From CAVPFA01 sp963703655 (lineage in GTDB: Bacteria; Actinomycetota; Acidimicrobiia; Acidimicrobiales; Bog-793), in contig CAVPFA010000004.1 in the NCBI GenBank assembly GCA_963703655.1, forward strand, positions 744,001-808,000: DNA of 64,000 nucleotides. The letters are read 5' to 3'. The translations under genes and the position numbers were made by a program. This document shows positions 1 through 10,723 of the stretch, piece by piece. The notes under the pieces are model-generated. The model did not search any database, had not been told where the DNA came from, and saw only the letters and a list, made by a program, of their open reading frames with translations. Position 1 is the stretch's first letter. Every line of letters starts with the position of its first letter.

Positions 1-1488
<1,488 letters not shown>

Positions 1489-1489
<1 letters not shown>

Positions 1490-2037
1490 CACTGGGGGCT
1501 TGGCTTCCTCGAGCCGTTCGTGTGCTCCACCCGCACGAGGTCGTTCGTGCGTTGTGGAACAAGGATGGGCGTCGGCGCACCACTCGCGCTCGGGCGGCGC
1601 GTCGGGACAGGCGACATGGCATAGGCGCTCAGTGCGAGCAACATGCCCTCCACGAAGAGCGCGGCCATCCCCAACATGCAGGCCCAGTTGCCAACGTCCT
1701 GGTTGTCGAGTGGTGTGTTCAGGACGCGGGTGAACAGGTATCCACCGATGGCGGCGACGCTGAGGGCCGCCACCGGAAGCCACAGGTGAGCACCGGACCT
1801 GCTCGAGCTGACCAGCCGGACTCCCACGGCGATGGTCCCGGCGATGAGAACCACGAACGCCCCGCCGAGCAGTGGTGTCGCTTGAAAGGTCGGCACCAGC
1901 TGAACCAAGTGGATGAGGGCGATGCCCATGAGGGCCAGGATCCCGGTCGCTCGCATCACGGCGTCTCTGGCCGCTGATGAGGGCAAGTGGCTCGAGTGGC
2001 CCGCGCCGTTGCCATTTGAGGAGTTGAAGGCTGTCAC
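1489..2037 (-). CDS. small four-TM membrane protein, upstream partner of ftsH
   Basis: About 182 residues from GTG at 2037. I chose this start because AAAGGAA sits a few bases upstream; an ATG-type start further up would add about 45 low-complexity residues. Four hydrophobic helices are visible, beginning with MRATGILALMGIALIHLVQ and then segments rich in V, A, L and G, and the C-terminal tail is polar and basic. I do not recognise a named family. The stop overlaps the ftsH start by one base, so it is probably co-translated with the protease and could be a membrane partner or modulator; that role is inference from position only. Confidence 0.7.
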
Positions 2038-2286
2038 CTGCCGGTTCCTTTCGCTTTTTGAGCTCGACCGAAGCTCTCGGCCTGCTCGAAGTCGTCGTGT
2101 GGAGAGTGTTACCCCGAGACCTACGGACGGGCTCTCCGAGCGAGTGACGCTGCCCGCCACGCTTGCGCCCACTCTCCTCGGCCAGAAGGAGGGGGGGAAC
2201 CTTCTGAGCAGCCTGACGAGAGTGTTTCCGACCGGCTTGTCCGGTCTGGGGGACGGTGGCGGGCAGCAATCATCTCGTTAGTAGGT

Positions 2287-4134
2287 ATGCGGCGGGTTAC
2301 ACCGCCCACTGCGTCGCCCTCGACGAGCTCGAGGTCAAGAAACGACGAGCCGAGGAAAAGCTCATGCCGCAGCGTCGAACGGTCGACATCACGTAGTGTG
2401 ACCGCCTCGCGACTACATTCAGGTTCCGCGGACGAGGCGTCGATTGCGCCATGGGTCTACCTGGCCCTCAACGTGCCGCTCGTGGCTGTCATCTTCTTGC
2501 TCCCCCGTTACCACGTGTACCTGTGGGGCCTGCTCGGCCTGGGTTCCGCGGCGGCAATCGTGGTCGGGGTGGTCCGCAACCGTCCCGCCCACCGCGTCGC
2601 GTGGCTCTGCATCGCCTTGGCGGTCACGACGTTTGCCGCGGGCGACATCACCTACGACGTGCTGACCGAGTTTCTTCACCAGTCGAACCCGTTCCCGTCG
2701 GTCGCCGACGTCTTCTACCTCGCCACCGTTCCGCTGTTGGTCGCCGGCCTGGCAGCGATGGTCCGGGCCCGGCGGCGGCGCGACGGCGACACCGGCGCGA
2801 TGCTGGACGCGCTCATCATCACGTCGGGGTGCGGGGTCTTGTCGTGGATCTACCTGATCCAGCCGTACTTGCGCGCGGCCGACATCACCTTGCTTGCCAA
2901 GTTGACCTCGATCGCGTACCCGATCGGCGACATCCTGATCTTGTGCGTCCTCGTGCGCCTGGTGTTCGGCGGCGGGACCAGAAACATGTCCGTGCGCCTC
3001 TTGACGGCGGGGGCGTTGGGCCTGTTGGTCGCCGACTGCGTCTACGGCTGGATCCAGCTGCACGGATCGTGGAAGGTGGGCGGTCCAACCGATATGGGCT
3101 GGGTCGTTTTCTACGTGTTCTGGGGGGCGGCGGCGCTGCACCCAGCCATGCGCGAGCTGACGGTGGAGCAGCCCTGGCGGCCCCGGCACCTGAAGCCGGT
3201 CACTCTCGCTCTTCTGGGCGCGACGTCGCTCGTAGCCCCGCTTCTCCTCGTGTGGCGAGACATGGACGGCAAACCCAGCGACGCCGGGGTCCTCGCCGGC
3301 GCCTCCGCGGTTGTGTTCGTTCTGGTCATGCTCCGACTGACGGGCCTGGCGCGCGCTGAGGCGGTCTACGCTCGCCGAGAGCAGGCGCTGAGAGGGTTCT
3401 CCGAGCGGCTCGTCACGGCCACTGACCGCTGGGATGTGTGGAACGCGGCCGTCGACGCGGTCGTAGCTATAGGCGCCGTCGGCGTCATAGGCTGCGTCGT
3501 GACGAACCAAGCCACGCTCGGCGAGGAGATCGTGGCAGCCACCTGGCCCGAGCTGGTCGGCGCTGCTGTCGAGGTGGCCGCGCTCGACGGGGAGGGCGAC
3601 CGGCGAACGATCTGGCTCGGCGGTGACGGTAGGTCGGGGTCGGTGCCGCAGTCCACGAACTGGACCCAGCTCGAGCTCCCTGGGCGCGACGGCGCTCGTG
3701 AGCGGATGCTCCTCGCTCACGACCGGCCGCTCCCCATTGATCTCCGTGCGATTCTCGATGCCATCTCGGCCCAGTTGACCTTGGCGCTCGCGCGGGTCGA
3801 GTCCGCGGCGCGCAGTCCACGACGCCAGGACCGAACGCAAGTTCCAGTCGATGGTGCAGCATTCCTCGGATCTCATCACCCTCCTCGGCGCCGACCGGCG
3901 CGTCGTGTACCAGAGCCCCGCGGTCACCGCCGTCCTCGGGCGCTCACCCGATTCGCTCGTCGGGCATCTGCTGAGCGACTTCACCCATCCGGACGATGTG
4001 AGCACCGCTCAAGCCCAGTTCACCAAGGTCCTCGGCAGAGGTCTCGGCGCGACCGCGAGCTTCGAATGCCGAGTCGCCAACGCCGAGGGCCAATGGCTGA
4101 CCGTCGACGTGGTCGTGACCAATCTGCTCGATGA
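2287..4134 (+). CDS. membrane sensor half of a GGDEF-EAL protein (reading frame broken near 3810)
   Basis: The N-terminal half has about 8-9 hydrophobic helices (about 2450-3360), then a GAF-like cytoplasmic region up to LALARVESAAR near 3810. After that this frame turns into arginine/proline-rich nonsense typical of wrong-frame GC-rich DNA. The sensible continuation is in the next frame, reading VHDARTERKFQSMVQHSSD, a classic PAS entry. Sensor, PAS, GGDEF and EAL therefore look like one gene broken by one extra base between about 3800 and 3815. The true start is uncertain; the first 50 residues are poorly conserved in character. The likely role is sensing a membrane or redox cue for cyclic-di-GMP turnover. 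Confidence 0.65.
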   Translation: MRRVTPPTASPSTSSRSRNDEPRKSSCRSVERSTSRSVTASRLHSGSADEASIAPWVYLALNVPLVAVIFLLPRYHVYLWGLLGLGSAAAIVVGVVRNRPAHRVAWLCIALAVTTFAAGDITYDVLTEFLHQSNPFPSVADVFYLATVPLLVAGLAAMVRARRRRDGDTGAMLDALIITSGCGVLSWIYLIQPYLRAADITLLAKLTSIAYPIGDILILCVLVRLVFGGGTRNMSVRLLTAGALGLLVADCVYGWIQLHGSWKVGGPTDMGWVVFYVFWGAAALHPAMRELTVEQPWRPRHLKPVTLALLGATSLVAPLLLVWRDMDGKPSDAGVLAGASAVVFVLVMLRLTGLARAEAVYARREQALRGFSERLVTATDRWDVWNAAVDAVVAIGAVGVIGCVVTNQATLGEEIVAATWPELVGAAVEVAALDGEGDRRTIWLGGDGRSGSVPQSTNWTQLELPGRDGARERMLLAHDRPLPIDLRAILDAISAQLTLALARVESAARSPRRQDRTQVPVDGAAFLGSHHPPRRRPARRVPEPRGHRRPRALTRFARRASAERLHPSGRCEHRSSPVHQGPRQRSRRDRELRMPSRQRRGPMADRRRGRDQSAR

Positions 4135-5545
4135 GCCCGATGTCGGAGCGATCGTGCTCAACAGCCGCGACGTGACCGACCGCCGCGCCCTCGAGCAAGA
4201 GCTGAACCGGCAGGCCTTCCATGACACGCTGACGGGCCTGGCCAACCGCGCCCTGTTTCTCGACCGGCTCTCGCACGCCATGGACAGGGGCGACCGCGGG
4301 ACCGAGCCGGTCGCGGTGCTCTTCTTGGACATCGATGACTTCAAGACGATCAACGACAGCCTCGGACACCCGGCCGGTGACCACCTGCTTGTTGCCGTCG
4401 CCGGGCGGCTCAAGGGCGCCACTCGGCCCGGCGACACGGTCGCCCGCTTCGGCGGCGACGAGTTCGCGGTGCTGGTCGAGACCGGAACCATGCCCGAAGC
4501 AGCGGAAGTGGTCGCCACGCGCATCGCCGACGCCCTTGTTCCGACCTTCCGCATCCAGGACAACGACCTCTCTGTGCGCGCCAGCATCGGTATCGCACTT
4601 GGCCGCCGCCCCCAGGAGAGCCCCGACGACCTGCTTCGCGACGCCGATCTGGCCATGTACCTTGCCAAGCGCAACGGCAAGGGACGCTTCGAGATGTACC
4701 GGCCGGACATGCACACCGACGCCATCAATCGCCTCGAGACGGCTGCCGATCTTCGCGGTGGCCTCGAAGCGGGCCAATTCGAAGTCTTCTACCAGGCGAT
4801 CGTCAACACCCATACCCGCCGGCTCACCGGTGCCGAGGCCCTCGTGCGCTGGCGCCACCCGAGCCGGGGGCTAGTCGCGCCGATGGAATTCATCCCGATC
4901 GCCGAGGTCACCGGACTGATCGTCCCGCTCGGCAGACAAGTCCTCCGTGACGCCACACTTCAGACCCAGGCTTGGCGGCAAAGTGGGCTTGTTGACGAGC
5001 ACTTCTACGTCAGCGTCAACCTTTCGGCCCGCCAGCTGCAGGACCCCGAGCTCCTCGCGGACGTCTCCCGCGCTCTTCTCGACTCGGGCCTCGCGCCGGG
5101 CGCGCTCGTCCTGGAAGTCACCGAGAGCACCCTCGTCGAGAATCTCGACGTCACCCTGCCCCGCCTGCACGCCCTCAAAAGCCTCGGCCTGCGCCTGGCT
5201 GTCGACGACTTCGGCACCGGGTACTCCTCGCTCAGCTACCTCGCTGACCTGCCCGTCAGCGTCGTCAAGATCGACAAGTCCTTCATCGACCGAATCACCC
5301 GGGACGCAGAAGGAGCAGCCATGGTCCGAGGGGTCATCGACCTCAGCCGGGCCCTCGGCCTAACGTGCACCGCCGAAGGTGTCGAGGGAGACAACCAGCT
5401 CGCCGTCCTCGACGAGCTCGACTGCGACAGCGTCCAGGGATATCTCTTCGCCCGGCCGACGTGCGCAGCCGACGCGGCAGGCGTCTTCACCCGGCTCGGA
5501 CACGTTCAACCTGTTCCGCCGGTGGCGTCTAAGAGCTCGAGCTGA
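3851..5545 (+). CDS. PAS-GGDEF-EAL cyclic-di-GMP synthase/phosphodiesterase
   Basis: 564 residues as read from ATG 3851, but probably the C-terminal part of the gene starting at 2287. A PAS domain comes first (SSDLITLL, then TDRRALEQ). The GGDEF domain follows with FLDIDDFKTIND and RFGGDEFAVLVE, an intact active site. The EAL domain carries EALVRWRHP, VNLSARQ, EVTES, DDFGTGYSS and KIDKSFI, so the metal-binding and catalytic residues of an active phosphodiesterase are present. Both opposing activities could work, as in many dual-domain proteins. It is cytoplasmic and tethered by the sensor half if the frame is restored. Confidence 0.9.
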   Translation: MVQHSSDLITLLGADRRVVYQSPAVTAVLGRSPDSLVGHLLSDFTHPDDVSTAQAQFTKVLGRGLGATASFECRVANAEGQWLTVDVVVTNLLDEPDVGAIVLNSRDVTDRRALEQELNRQAFHDTLTGLANRALFLDRLSHAMDRGDRGTEPVAVLFLDIDDFKTINDSLGHPAGDHLLVAVAGRLKGATRPGDTVARFGGDEFAVLVETGTMPEAAEVVATRIADALVPTFRIQDNDLSVRASIGIALGRRPQESPDDLLRDADLAMYLAKRNGKGRFEMYRPDMHTDAINRLETAADLRGGLEAGQFEVFYQAIVNTHTRRLTGAEALVRWRHPSRGLVAPMEFIPIAEVTGLIVPLGRQVLRDATLQTQAWRQSGLVDEHFYVSVNLSARQLQDPELLADVSRALLDSGLAPGALVLEVTESTLVENLDVTLPRLHALKSLGLRLAVDDFGTGYSSLSYLADLPVSVVKIDKSFIDRITRDAEGAAMVRGVIDLSRALGLTCTAEGVEGDNQLAVLDELDCDSVQGYLFARPTCAADAAGVFTRLGHVQPVPPVASKSSS

Positions 5546-5566
5546 ACCGGGTCACGAGTCGCCGCC

Positions 5567-5860
5567 CTAACTCCGGTCGTCGACGACCTCGAGGTTGTGA
5601 AAGGTCGGCGGTCCATCGGCGAAGCTCATCATCTTCGCCGAAAGCGCATCGGTCTCGGGCAGCGCCGAGTTCTCCATCGCGTCTTCATAGGAGTCGAAGA
5701 ACACCACGTTCAGGTAGCGACCCGGGTCGTCTCTGTCCTGGCAGAGAAGAACCCGGCGCGCTTTGCGCTTGCCCTCCGTGGCCTTCTCCCACTCCTCACC
5801 AACTTCTTGCATTTCTGCGATCTTGGAGGTGCGAAACTCGATGATCTGAACGAACGCCAT
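5567..5860 (-). CDS. small dimeric alpha/beta-barrel (ABM-like) protein
   Basis: 97 residues starting MAFVQIIEFRTSK. The pattern of an opening beta strand (FVQIIEF), helix (AEMQEVGEEWEKAT), then VLLCQDRDDPGRYLNVVFFDSYEDAMENS and a final strand fits the ferredoxin-like dimeric barrel fold of the antibiotic-biosynthesis-monooxygenase/stress-response barrel families. No catalytic residue can be assigned. It lies downstream of the ABC exporter pair on the same strand with a gap of about 135 bases, and convergent to the GGDEF-EAL gene. The gene call is sound; the function is open. Confidence 0.75.
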   Translation of the reverse strand: MAFVQIIEFRTSKIAEMQEVGEEWEKATEGKRKARRVLLCQDRDDPGRYLNVVFFDSYEDAMENSALPETDALSAKMMSFADGPPTFHNLEVVDDRS

Positions 5861-5996
5861 GGGTCAACCTCCTCTTCGGTGCGAACCGATCGTAGAGGAT
5901 GACGGTCGGGCTTGCCGAGCTCCGACACGGTCGGCTTGGTTCAGGACAACGTCGGCTCTGGGCCCGACGAGCCGTAACGTTCTCGGGACGGGGCCG

Positions 5997-7823
5997 TCAT
6001 ACGAGGCTTTCGCGCCAGGACTGGTGGAGAGCCGCGTAATGGCCCGAGCCCTCAGCGAGCAACAGGTGCGGAGGCCCGTCCTCGATGATCCGTCCTGACC
6101 CGAGCACGAGGACGCGATCGGCAATCTCCACGGTGGAGAGTCGGTGCGCGATGATGACCGCCGTCCGGCCCGCGAGGACGGTCTTGAGGGCAGACTGGAC
6201 GAGCCGCTCCATCGGAGCGTCGAGCGACGAGCTCGCCTCGTCGAGGACGAGGATGGCCGGATCTGCAAGGAAGGCCCGGGCGAGCGCGATGAGCTGGCGC
6301 TGGCCTGCCGAGAGGCGGGTTCCCTGCTTTCCGACGTCGCTTTCGTAGCCGTTTCCAAGCGCTTCGACGAACGAGTCGACACCGACGGCGCGGGCGGCCG
6401 CGACCACCTCGGCTTCGGTCGCGTCCGGAGAGCCGAAGGCGATGTTCTCGGCGACGGTGCCCGAGAACAGGAAACTCTCCTGGGTCACCAGAGCGACCGC
6501 TCGGTGGAGGTCCGACTCGGCGAGGGCTGGCAGCGGGATGGCGTCGACCGACACTTCGCCCTCGAGAGGGTCGTAGAAACGGGACAGCAACCGGGCGATC
6601 GTGCTCTTGCCCGCACCGGTTGCACCAAGCAAAGCGACCGTCTGGCCGGCTGGAATGTGCAGGTCGAAGCCCGAGAGGATATCGGATCCGTCCCGGTACC
6701 CGAAGCGGACCCCTGAGAAGTCGACCGCGCCCCGGAAACCTCCCTCCGGAGGGGGCGCACCGCGTTCGGGCATGGGGACGCCGGGCTCCTCGTCGAGCAC
6801 TCCGGCCAGCTTCTCGAGTCCGGCTCCTGCGGCCTGGAAGGAGTCGTAGAACTGACTGACCTCGGCGAGTGGCTCGAAGAACCGGCGCAGGTAAAGGACA
6901 AAGGCGGCCAGCACCCCGACCTCCATCTGGTGGTCGATGACCCTCAGGCCCCCATAGAGAAGGACCGCCGCCGTCGTGAGGTTGCCGACGAGCACGATCC
7001 CCGGCCAGTAGATGCCGAGCAGCTGGAACGACCGGCTCATTGCCGCGCGATAGCGCTCCGACAGGTGGCCGAAGATCTCGTCGTTTCGGGGCTGGCGTCG
7101 AAAGGCGTGCACAGCCCGGATGCCCCGGAGCGACTCGGTGAAGTGGACGATCACGAGAGCCATGGCGTTTCTCGTGTTCCGGTACGCGGCCGTCGACTCG
7201 CGCTGGTACCAGCGGGTGAGGAACCAGAGCGGGATGAAGCCGGACAGGCAGACCAGGCCGAGCGGGAGGTCGAGAACAAGGAGGATGATGCCCACGCTCA
7301 CCACCGACAGGACCGCGTTTATGAGCGTGTCGAGCCCGAGAGTGAACATGTCGTTGAGCGCCTCGAGATCCGAGGTGAGCCGCGAGATCATCCTGCCTGT
7401 CGTGTACCGCTCGTGAAACGCAAGGCTGAGGCGCTGGAAGTGGGCGAAGACCCGCTCTCTCAGTTCGAGCAGAATCTCCTGGCCGATCCGCCCCGAGCCG
7501 GCGACGAACACCCGATACAAGAGCGCCTGGACGATCGCGCAGACAATGATGAGGGCCGTGATGAAGACGATCGGCGCGTAGTCGCCGTGGCGCGCAGCGG
7601 CGATGCCACGGTCGATGCCGAGCCCGACGAGGTACGGCACCGCCGTGCCGGCAAGGTTGGAGACGAGGATGGCCAACGCCAGCAGTACGACCGCCCGGCG
7701 ATGCGGCGCGGCGAGGGACCGGAGGAGATGGCGCGTCCGTCGTCTGAGCAGCCCGGTCCACGCTGCAGGTACCTCTTCCACCTCCTCGGCTGCGATGCCA
7801 CGCCAGTCTTCGAACGAGCTCAT
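5997..7823 (-). CDS. ABC exporter, TMD-NBD half-transporter with canonical NBD
   Basis: 608 residues from ATG 7823. Six TM helices fill roughly the first 320 residues, followed by an ATPase domain with Walker A GATGAGKST and Walker B ILVLDEASSSLD with the catalytic glutamate. Its signature is LSAGQRQ rather than LSGGQ. The upstream partner has the opposite defect (Asp replacing the Walker B Glu, perfect LSGGQ). That is the hallmark of heterodimeric exporters with one degenerate ATP site (TmrAB, TM287/288, BmrCD). The start overlaps the partner's stop (ATGA). Likely substrates are drugs or lipids; none can be named. Confidence 0.9.
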   Translation of the reverse strand: MSSFEDWRGIAAEEVEEVPAAWTGLLRRRTRHLLRSLAAPHRRAVVLLALAILVSNLAGTAVPYLVGLGIDRGIAAARHGDYAPIVFITALIIVCAIVQALLYRVFVAGSGRIGQEILLELRERVFAHFQRLSLAFHERYTTGRMISRLTSDLEALNDMFTLGLDTLINAVLSVVSVGIILLVLDLPLGLVCLSGFIPLWFLTRWYQRESTAAYRNTRNAMALVIVHFTESLRGIRAVHAFRRQPRNDEIFGHLSERYRAAMSRSFQLLGIYWPGIVLVGNLTTAAVLLYGGLRVIDHQMEVGVLAAFVLYLRRFFEPLAEVSQFYDSFQAAGAGLEKLAGVLDEEPGVPMPERGAPPPEGGFRGAVDFSGVRFGYRDGSDILSGFDLHIPAGQTVALLGATGAGKSTIARLLSRFYDPLEGEVSVDAIPLPALAESDLHRAVALVTQESFLFSGTVAENIAFGSPDATEAEVVAAARAVGVDSFVEALGNGYESDVGKQGTRLSAGQRQLIALARAFLADPAILVLDEASSSLDAPMERLVQSALKTVLAGRTAVIIAHRLSTVEIADRVLVLGSGRIIEDGPPHLLLAEGSGHYAALHQSWRESLV

Positions 7824-9646
7824 GACGCCGCTCTCGATCCGTCGTGGTTCACCGACAGCACGGAGGCGTAGTCCCACCGCTGCATCAGCTCGTGGTGGGT
7901 GCCGACGGCGACGAGCACGCCGTCTCGGAGCAAGGCCACCCGATTCGCGAGTGCCACTGTGGAGGGTCGGTGGACGACGAGAAGCCCGGTCATGTTGCGC
8001 AGGACCCGTGCAAGGCTACGTTCGACCAGCGCCTCGGTCTTGACGTCGAGCGCAGAGAGGGGGTCGTCGAGCACGAGCACCGAAGGGCGGGCCAGCACGG
8101 CCCGCGCCAGCGCCAGACGTTGGCGTTGTCCTCCCGAGAGCGACATCCCCTGCTCGCCGATGCGCGTGTCCAACCCCCAGGGAAGGTCGTAAACGAAACT
8201 GGCCTGAGCCAGTTCCAGTGCATCGGCGATCTCGTCCTCCGATGCCTCCGGCCGCCCGATGACGAGGTTCTCGCGGGCGCTCATCGAGAACAGGACCGGG
8301 TCCTCGAAGACTACGGCCACGTGGCGACGCAGCGACTCGATCGTGATATCCCGCACGTCGACCCCGTCAAGGGTGATCCGCCCGGTTGTCACGTCGTAGA
8401 GCCGTGATGGGAGCGCTGCCAGCGTGCTCTTGCCCGATCCCGTCAGACCGACGATCGCCACCGTCTCGCCGGGCTCGATCGTGAGGTTCACGTCGCGCAA
8501 CACCGGAGCCGGGACGCCCGGGTACGAGAAGCTCACGTGTTCGAAGGCGAGACGACCCCTCGAAACCGCGACCGGCGTCGCGTTGGGCCGATCGCTTACG
8601 ACCATGGCAGCGTCGAAGACCTCGCAGACGCGGTCGGCCGCCGTCGCTGCCTCCTGAGCCATCGACAGGATCCAGCCGAGATCGATAATGGGGAACTGCA
8701 ACAAGACGAGCAGGGTCGTGAACGCGATCAGGGCGCCAAGTGAGAGCGAGCCGCGAGCAACCGCGATGCCGCCGATCAGGACCGCAGCGGCCATCGAGAC
8801 GTTGGGAACGAGGGTGAGCCATCCCCAGAATCGGGCGCGCAGGCGCGCCATCTCGAGCGCGGAGCCGCGCAGATCTCGGGCCGACACGCCGAAGCGCTCC
8901 TGCATCAGGGGACCGCGGCCGAAGGCCTTCACGACCCTCATACCCGTAGCAGCTTCCTCGGTGAGCGTGGCCAGGTCGCCCTGCTGGTCCTGCACACGAC
9001 GCGAGATCTGTGAGTAGTTGGCGCCGAAACGCTGGGCGAGCCAGATCACCGGCAAGGTGGTGACCACGGCAACAGCTCCGAGCGGCAGGTAGGTCCCGAT
9101 CAGGAGCCCCATCACGGCGAGATACTGCAGCGCGTCGACAATGAAGAAGATGGCCCCGAACCCGAGGAACCGACGGATGGTCCCGAGGTCGGTCGTCGTG
9201 CGGGAGAGGAGCTGACCGGTTTGCCAGCGGTCGTGGAACTCGACTGACAGCCGCTGGAGGCGGCCGTACAACCCGTCGCGGATCTCACGTTCGACCTTCT
9301 GAACGGCCACCGACTGGACACGGCGTCGTGCCACGATGAGGGCGGCCTCGAGCACACCGAGGCCGAGCGCAGCGAGGAACATCGGCGCGAGAGCGTGCCG
9401 GTCACCTCGCCGAATGGGCCCGTTCACGACGGCCTCGATGACGAGCGGGATGAGCGTGCTCGCAGCCACCGCGCAGGTGGCACAGATGAGCATGACCAGC
9501 ATCTGCCGGGAGTAGGGCCGGACGAAGCTGCGAAGGCGCCACAAGGAGGCGTACGAGCTCCCGCGTGGTCGCGATGGGGTGCCGGTCACGGGTTGAGACT
9601 GTAAACGATCGGCCGGGTGAGACAGTGCGGACGCCTTTGGTTTCAA
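7820..9646 (-). CDS. ABC exporter, TMD-NBD half-transporter with degenerate catalytic Glu
   Basis: 608 residues. Six TM helices, then Walker A GLTGSGKST, signature LSGGQRQRLALARA and Walker B VLVLDDPLSALD, where Asp replaces the usual catalytic Glu. This is the first gene of a two-gene operon with the following exporter, overlapping by four bases. Together they should form an asymmetric heterodimer in the cytoplasmic membrane. The start ATG at 9646 faces the divergent VOC gene with about 60 bases between the start codons, so the two promoters must overlap. Confidence 0.9.
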   Translation of the reverse strand: MKPKASALSHPADRLQSQPVTGTPSRPRGSSYASLWRLRSFVRPYSRQMLVMLICATCAVAASTLIPLVIEAVVNGPIRRGDRHALAPMFLAALGLGVLEAALIVARRRVQSVAVQKVEREIRDGLYGRLQRLSVEFHDRWQTGQLLSRTTTDLGTIRRFLGFGAIFFIVDALQYLAVMGLLIGTYLPLGAVAVVTTLPVIWLAQRFGANYSQISRRVQDQQGDLATLTEEAATGMRVVKAFGRGPLMQERFGVSARDLRGSALEMARLRARFWGWLTLVPNVSMAAAVLIGGIAVARGSLSLGALIAFTTLLVLLQFPIIDLGWILSMAQEAATAADRVCEVFDAAMVVSDRPNATPVAVSRGRLAFEHVSFSYPGVPAPVLRDVNLTIEPGETVAIVGLTGSGKSTLAALPSRLYDVTTGRITLDGVDVRDITIESLRRHVAVVFEDPVLFSMSARENLVIGRPEASEDEIADALELAQASFVYDLPWGLDTRIGEQGMSLSGGQRQRLALARAVLARPSVLVLDDPLSALDVKTEALVERSLARVLRNMTGLLVVHRPSTVALANRVALLRDGVLVAVGTHHELMQRWDYASVLSVNHDGSRAAS

Positions 9647-9704
9647 TGGGTTGTCATGTCCGCGACTCTCGTCCTACGATCGTGAGCAGTCGAGAAAGGA
9701 CGCG

Positions 9705-10085
9705 ATGATGCCGAAGATCACAAAACTGGGAAGGGTCATGGTCCCTGTTGCCGACCAGGACGAGGCGATCGGCTTCTACACGACGAAGCTTGGCTTCTCG
9801 GTCGTCGCCGACGTCGCCTTCGGCGACAACAACCGCTGGGTCGAAGTAGCCCCGCCCGGAGGCGGCGCCGCCCTCGCCCTGGTACCGCCCCAAGGCGACT
9901 ACCAGCCGGGACGGACGACGGGAATCGCGCTCGAGTCGCCCGATCCCAGGACCGACCATGCGGAGCTCCAGGAGATGGGAGTGGACGTCGACGCCGACCT
10001 GATGGGCGGCGATGGCACCGTCCCGCTGATGTTCTTCCTTCGGGACAACAACAAGAACCAGCTGTTGGTCGTCCAAGCCCAATAG
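9705..10085 (+). CDS. VOC (glyoxalase/bleomycin-resistance fold) protein
   Basis: About 126 residues. AAGGA at 9696-9700 supports an ATG at 9705 or 9708. It opens KITKLGRVMVPVADQDEAIGFY and later shows VEVAPPGGGAALALV and FFLRDNNKNQLLV, the paired beta-alpha-beta-beta-beta repeats of the vicinal-oxygen-chelate fold. The metal ligands cannot be fixed with certainty. Proteins of this type are often annotated as glyoxalase-like or dioxygenase-like; the substrate is unknown. It is followed by the DinB-like gene on the same strand after about 53 bases. Confidence 0.85.
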   Translation: MMPKITKLGRVMVPVADQDEAIGFYTTKLGFSVVADVAFGDNNRWVEVAPPGGGAALALVPPQGDYQPGRTTGIALESPDPRTDHAELQEMGVDVDADLMGGDGTVPLMFFLRDNNKNQLLVVQAQ

Positions 10086-10138
10086 GGGTCCGGGCGAGCG
10101 GCGAACCGACGTCGGACGAACCGGCAGATTCGCCGCCC

Positions 10139-10690
10139 ATGTCCTACCTGAACGAGGACGGCCGCGCCGAACCTCCCATAGCCGGCGACGAGACTTCCAC
10201 CCTGCTGGGCTCCTTGGACCGCCAGCGCGCCATCTTCGCCTGGAAGTGCGGGGGACTGGACGCGACCGGCCTGAGGGCGACGGTAGGTGCCTCGTCGATG
10301 ACCCTGGGCGGGCTGCTCAAGCACCTGGCGTTGGTCGAGGACGACTACTTCTCCAGGCGATTGGCCGGGCGAGAGCTGGGGACCCCGTGGGACACGGTGG
10401 ACTGGGACGCCGACGCCGACTGGGAGTGGCACTCGGCCGCTGAGGACACCCCAGAACAGCTGATGACGCTCTGGCAGGATGCCGTCGACCGCTCCCGCTC
10501 CATGCTCAGTGAGGCGCTAGCGGCTGGCGGCCTGGAGCAAGTGACCCGGTGGACCTGGCCCGACGGTCGGGCGCCGAGCCTGCGCCGAATCATGATCGAC
10601 ATCGTCGAGGAGTACGCCCGGCATGTCGGGCACGCCGACCTCATCCGCGAGTCGGTGGACGGGCTCACGGGGGAGGATCCGCAGGGCTGA
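10139..10690 (+). CDS. DinB-fold protein of the DUF664 type
   Basis: 183 residues. The four-helix DinB signature is visible: LLGSLDRQRAIFAWKCGGL, LKHLALVEDDYF, and near the C-terminus EEYARHVGHADLIRE, whose histidines match the metal-binding triad of the DinB/DUF664 group. In actinobacteria this fold includes mycothiol-dependent enzymes, so a thiol-linked detoxification role is possible but unproven. It follows the VOC gene and may share its promoter. Confidence 0.85.
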   Translation: MSYLNEDGRAEPPIAGDETSTLLGSLDRQRAIFAWKCGGLDATGLRATVGASSMTLGGLLKHLALVEDDYFSRRLAGRELGTPWDTVDWDADADWEWHSAAEDTPEQLMTLWQDAVDRSRSMLSEALAAGGLEQVTRWTWPDGRAPSLRRIMIDIVEEYARHVGHADLIRESVDGLTGEDPQG

Positions 10691-10723
10691 CGGTGTCGAC
10701 CGATGCCCGCAGCGGCGTCCCCG

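Noticed and set aside
2419..4005. 528-codon antisense frame under the sensor gene
   Set aside because: Composition is typical of antisense GC-rich DNA and has no fold-like pattern; the plus-strand frame has clear TM helices.
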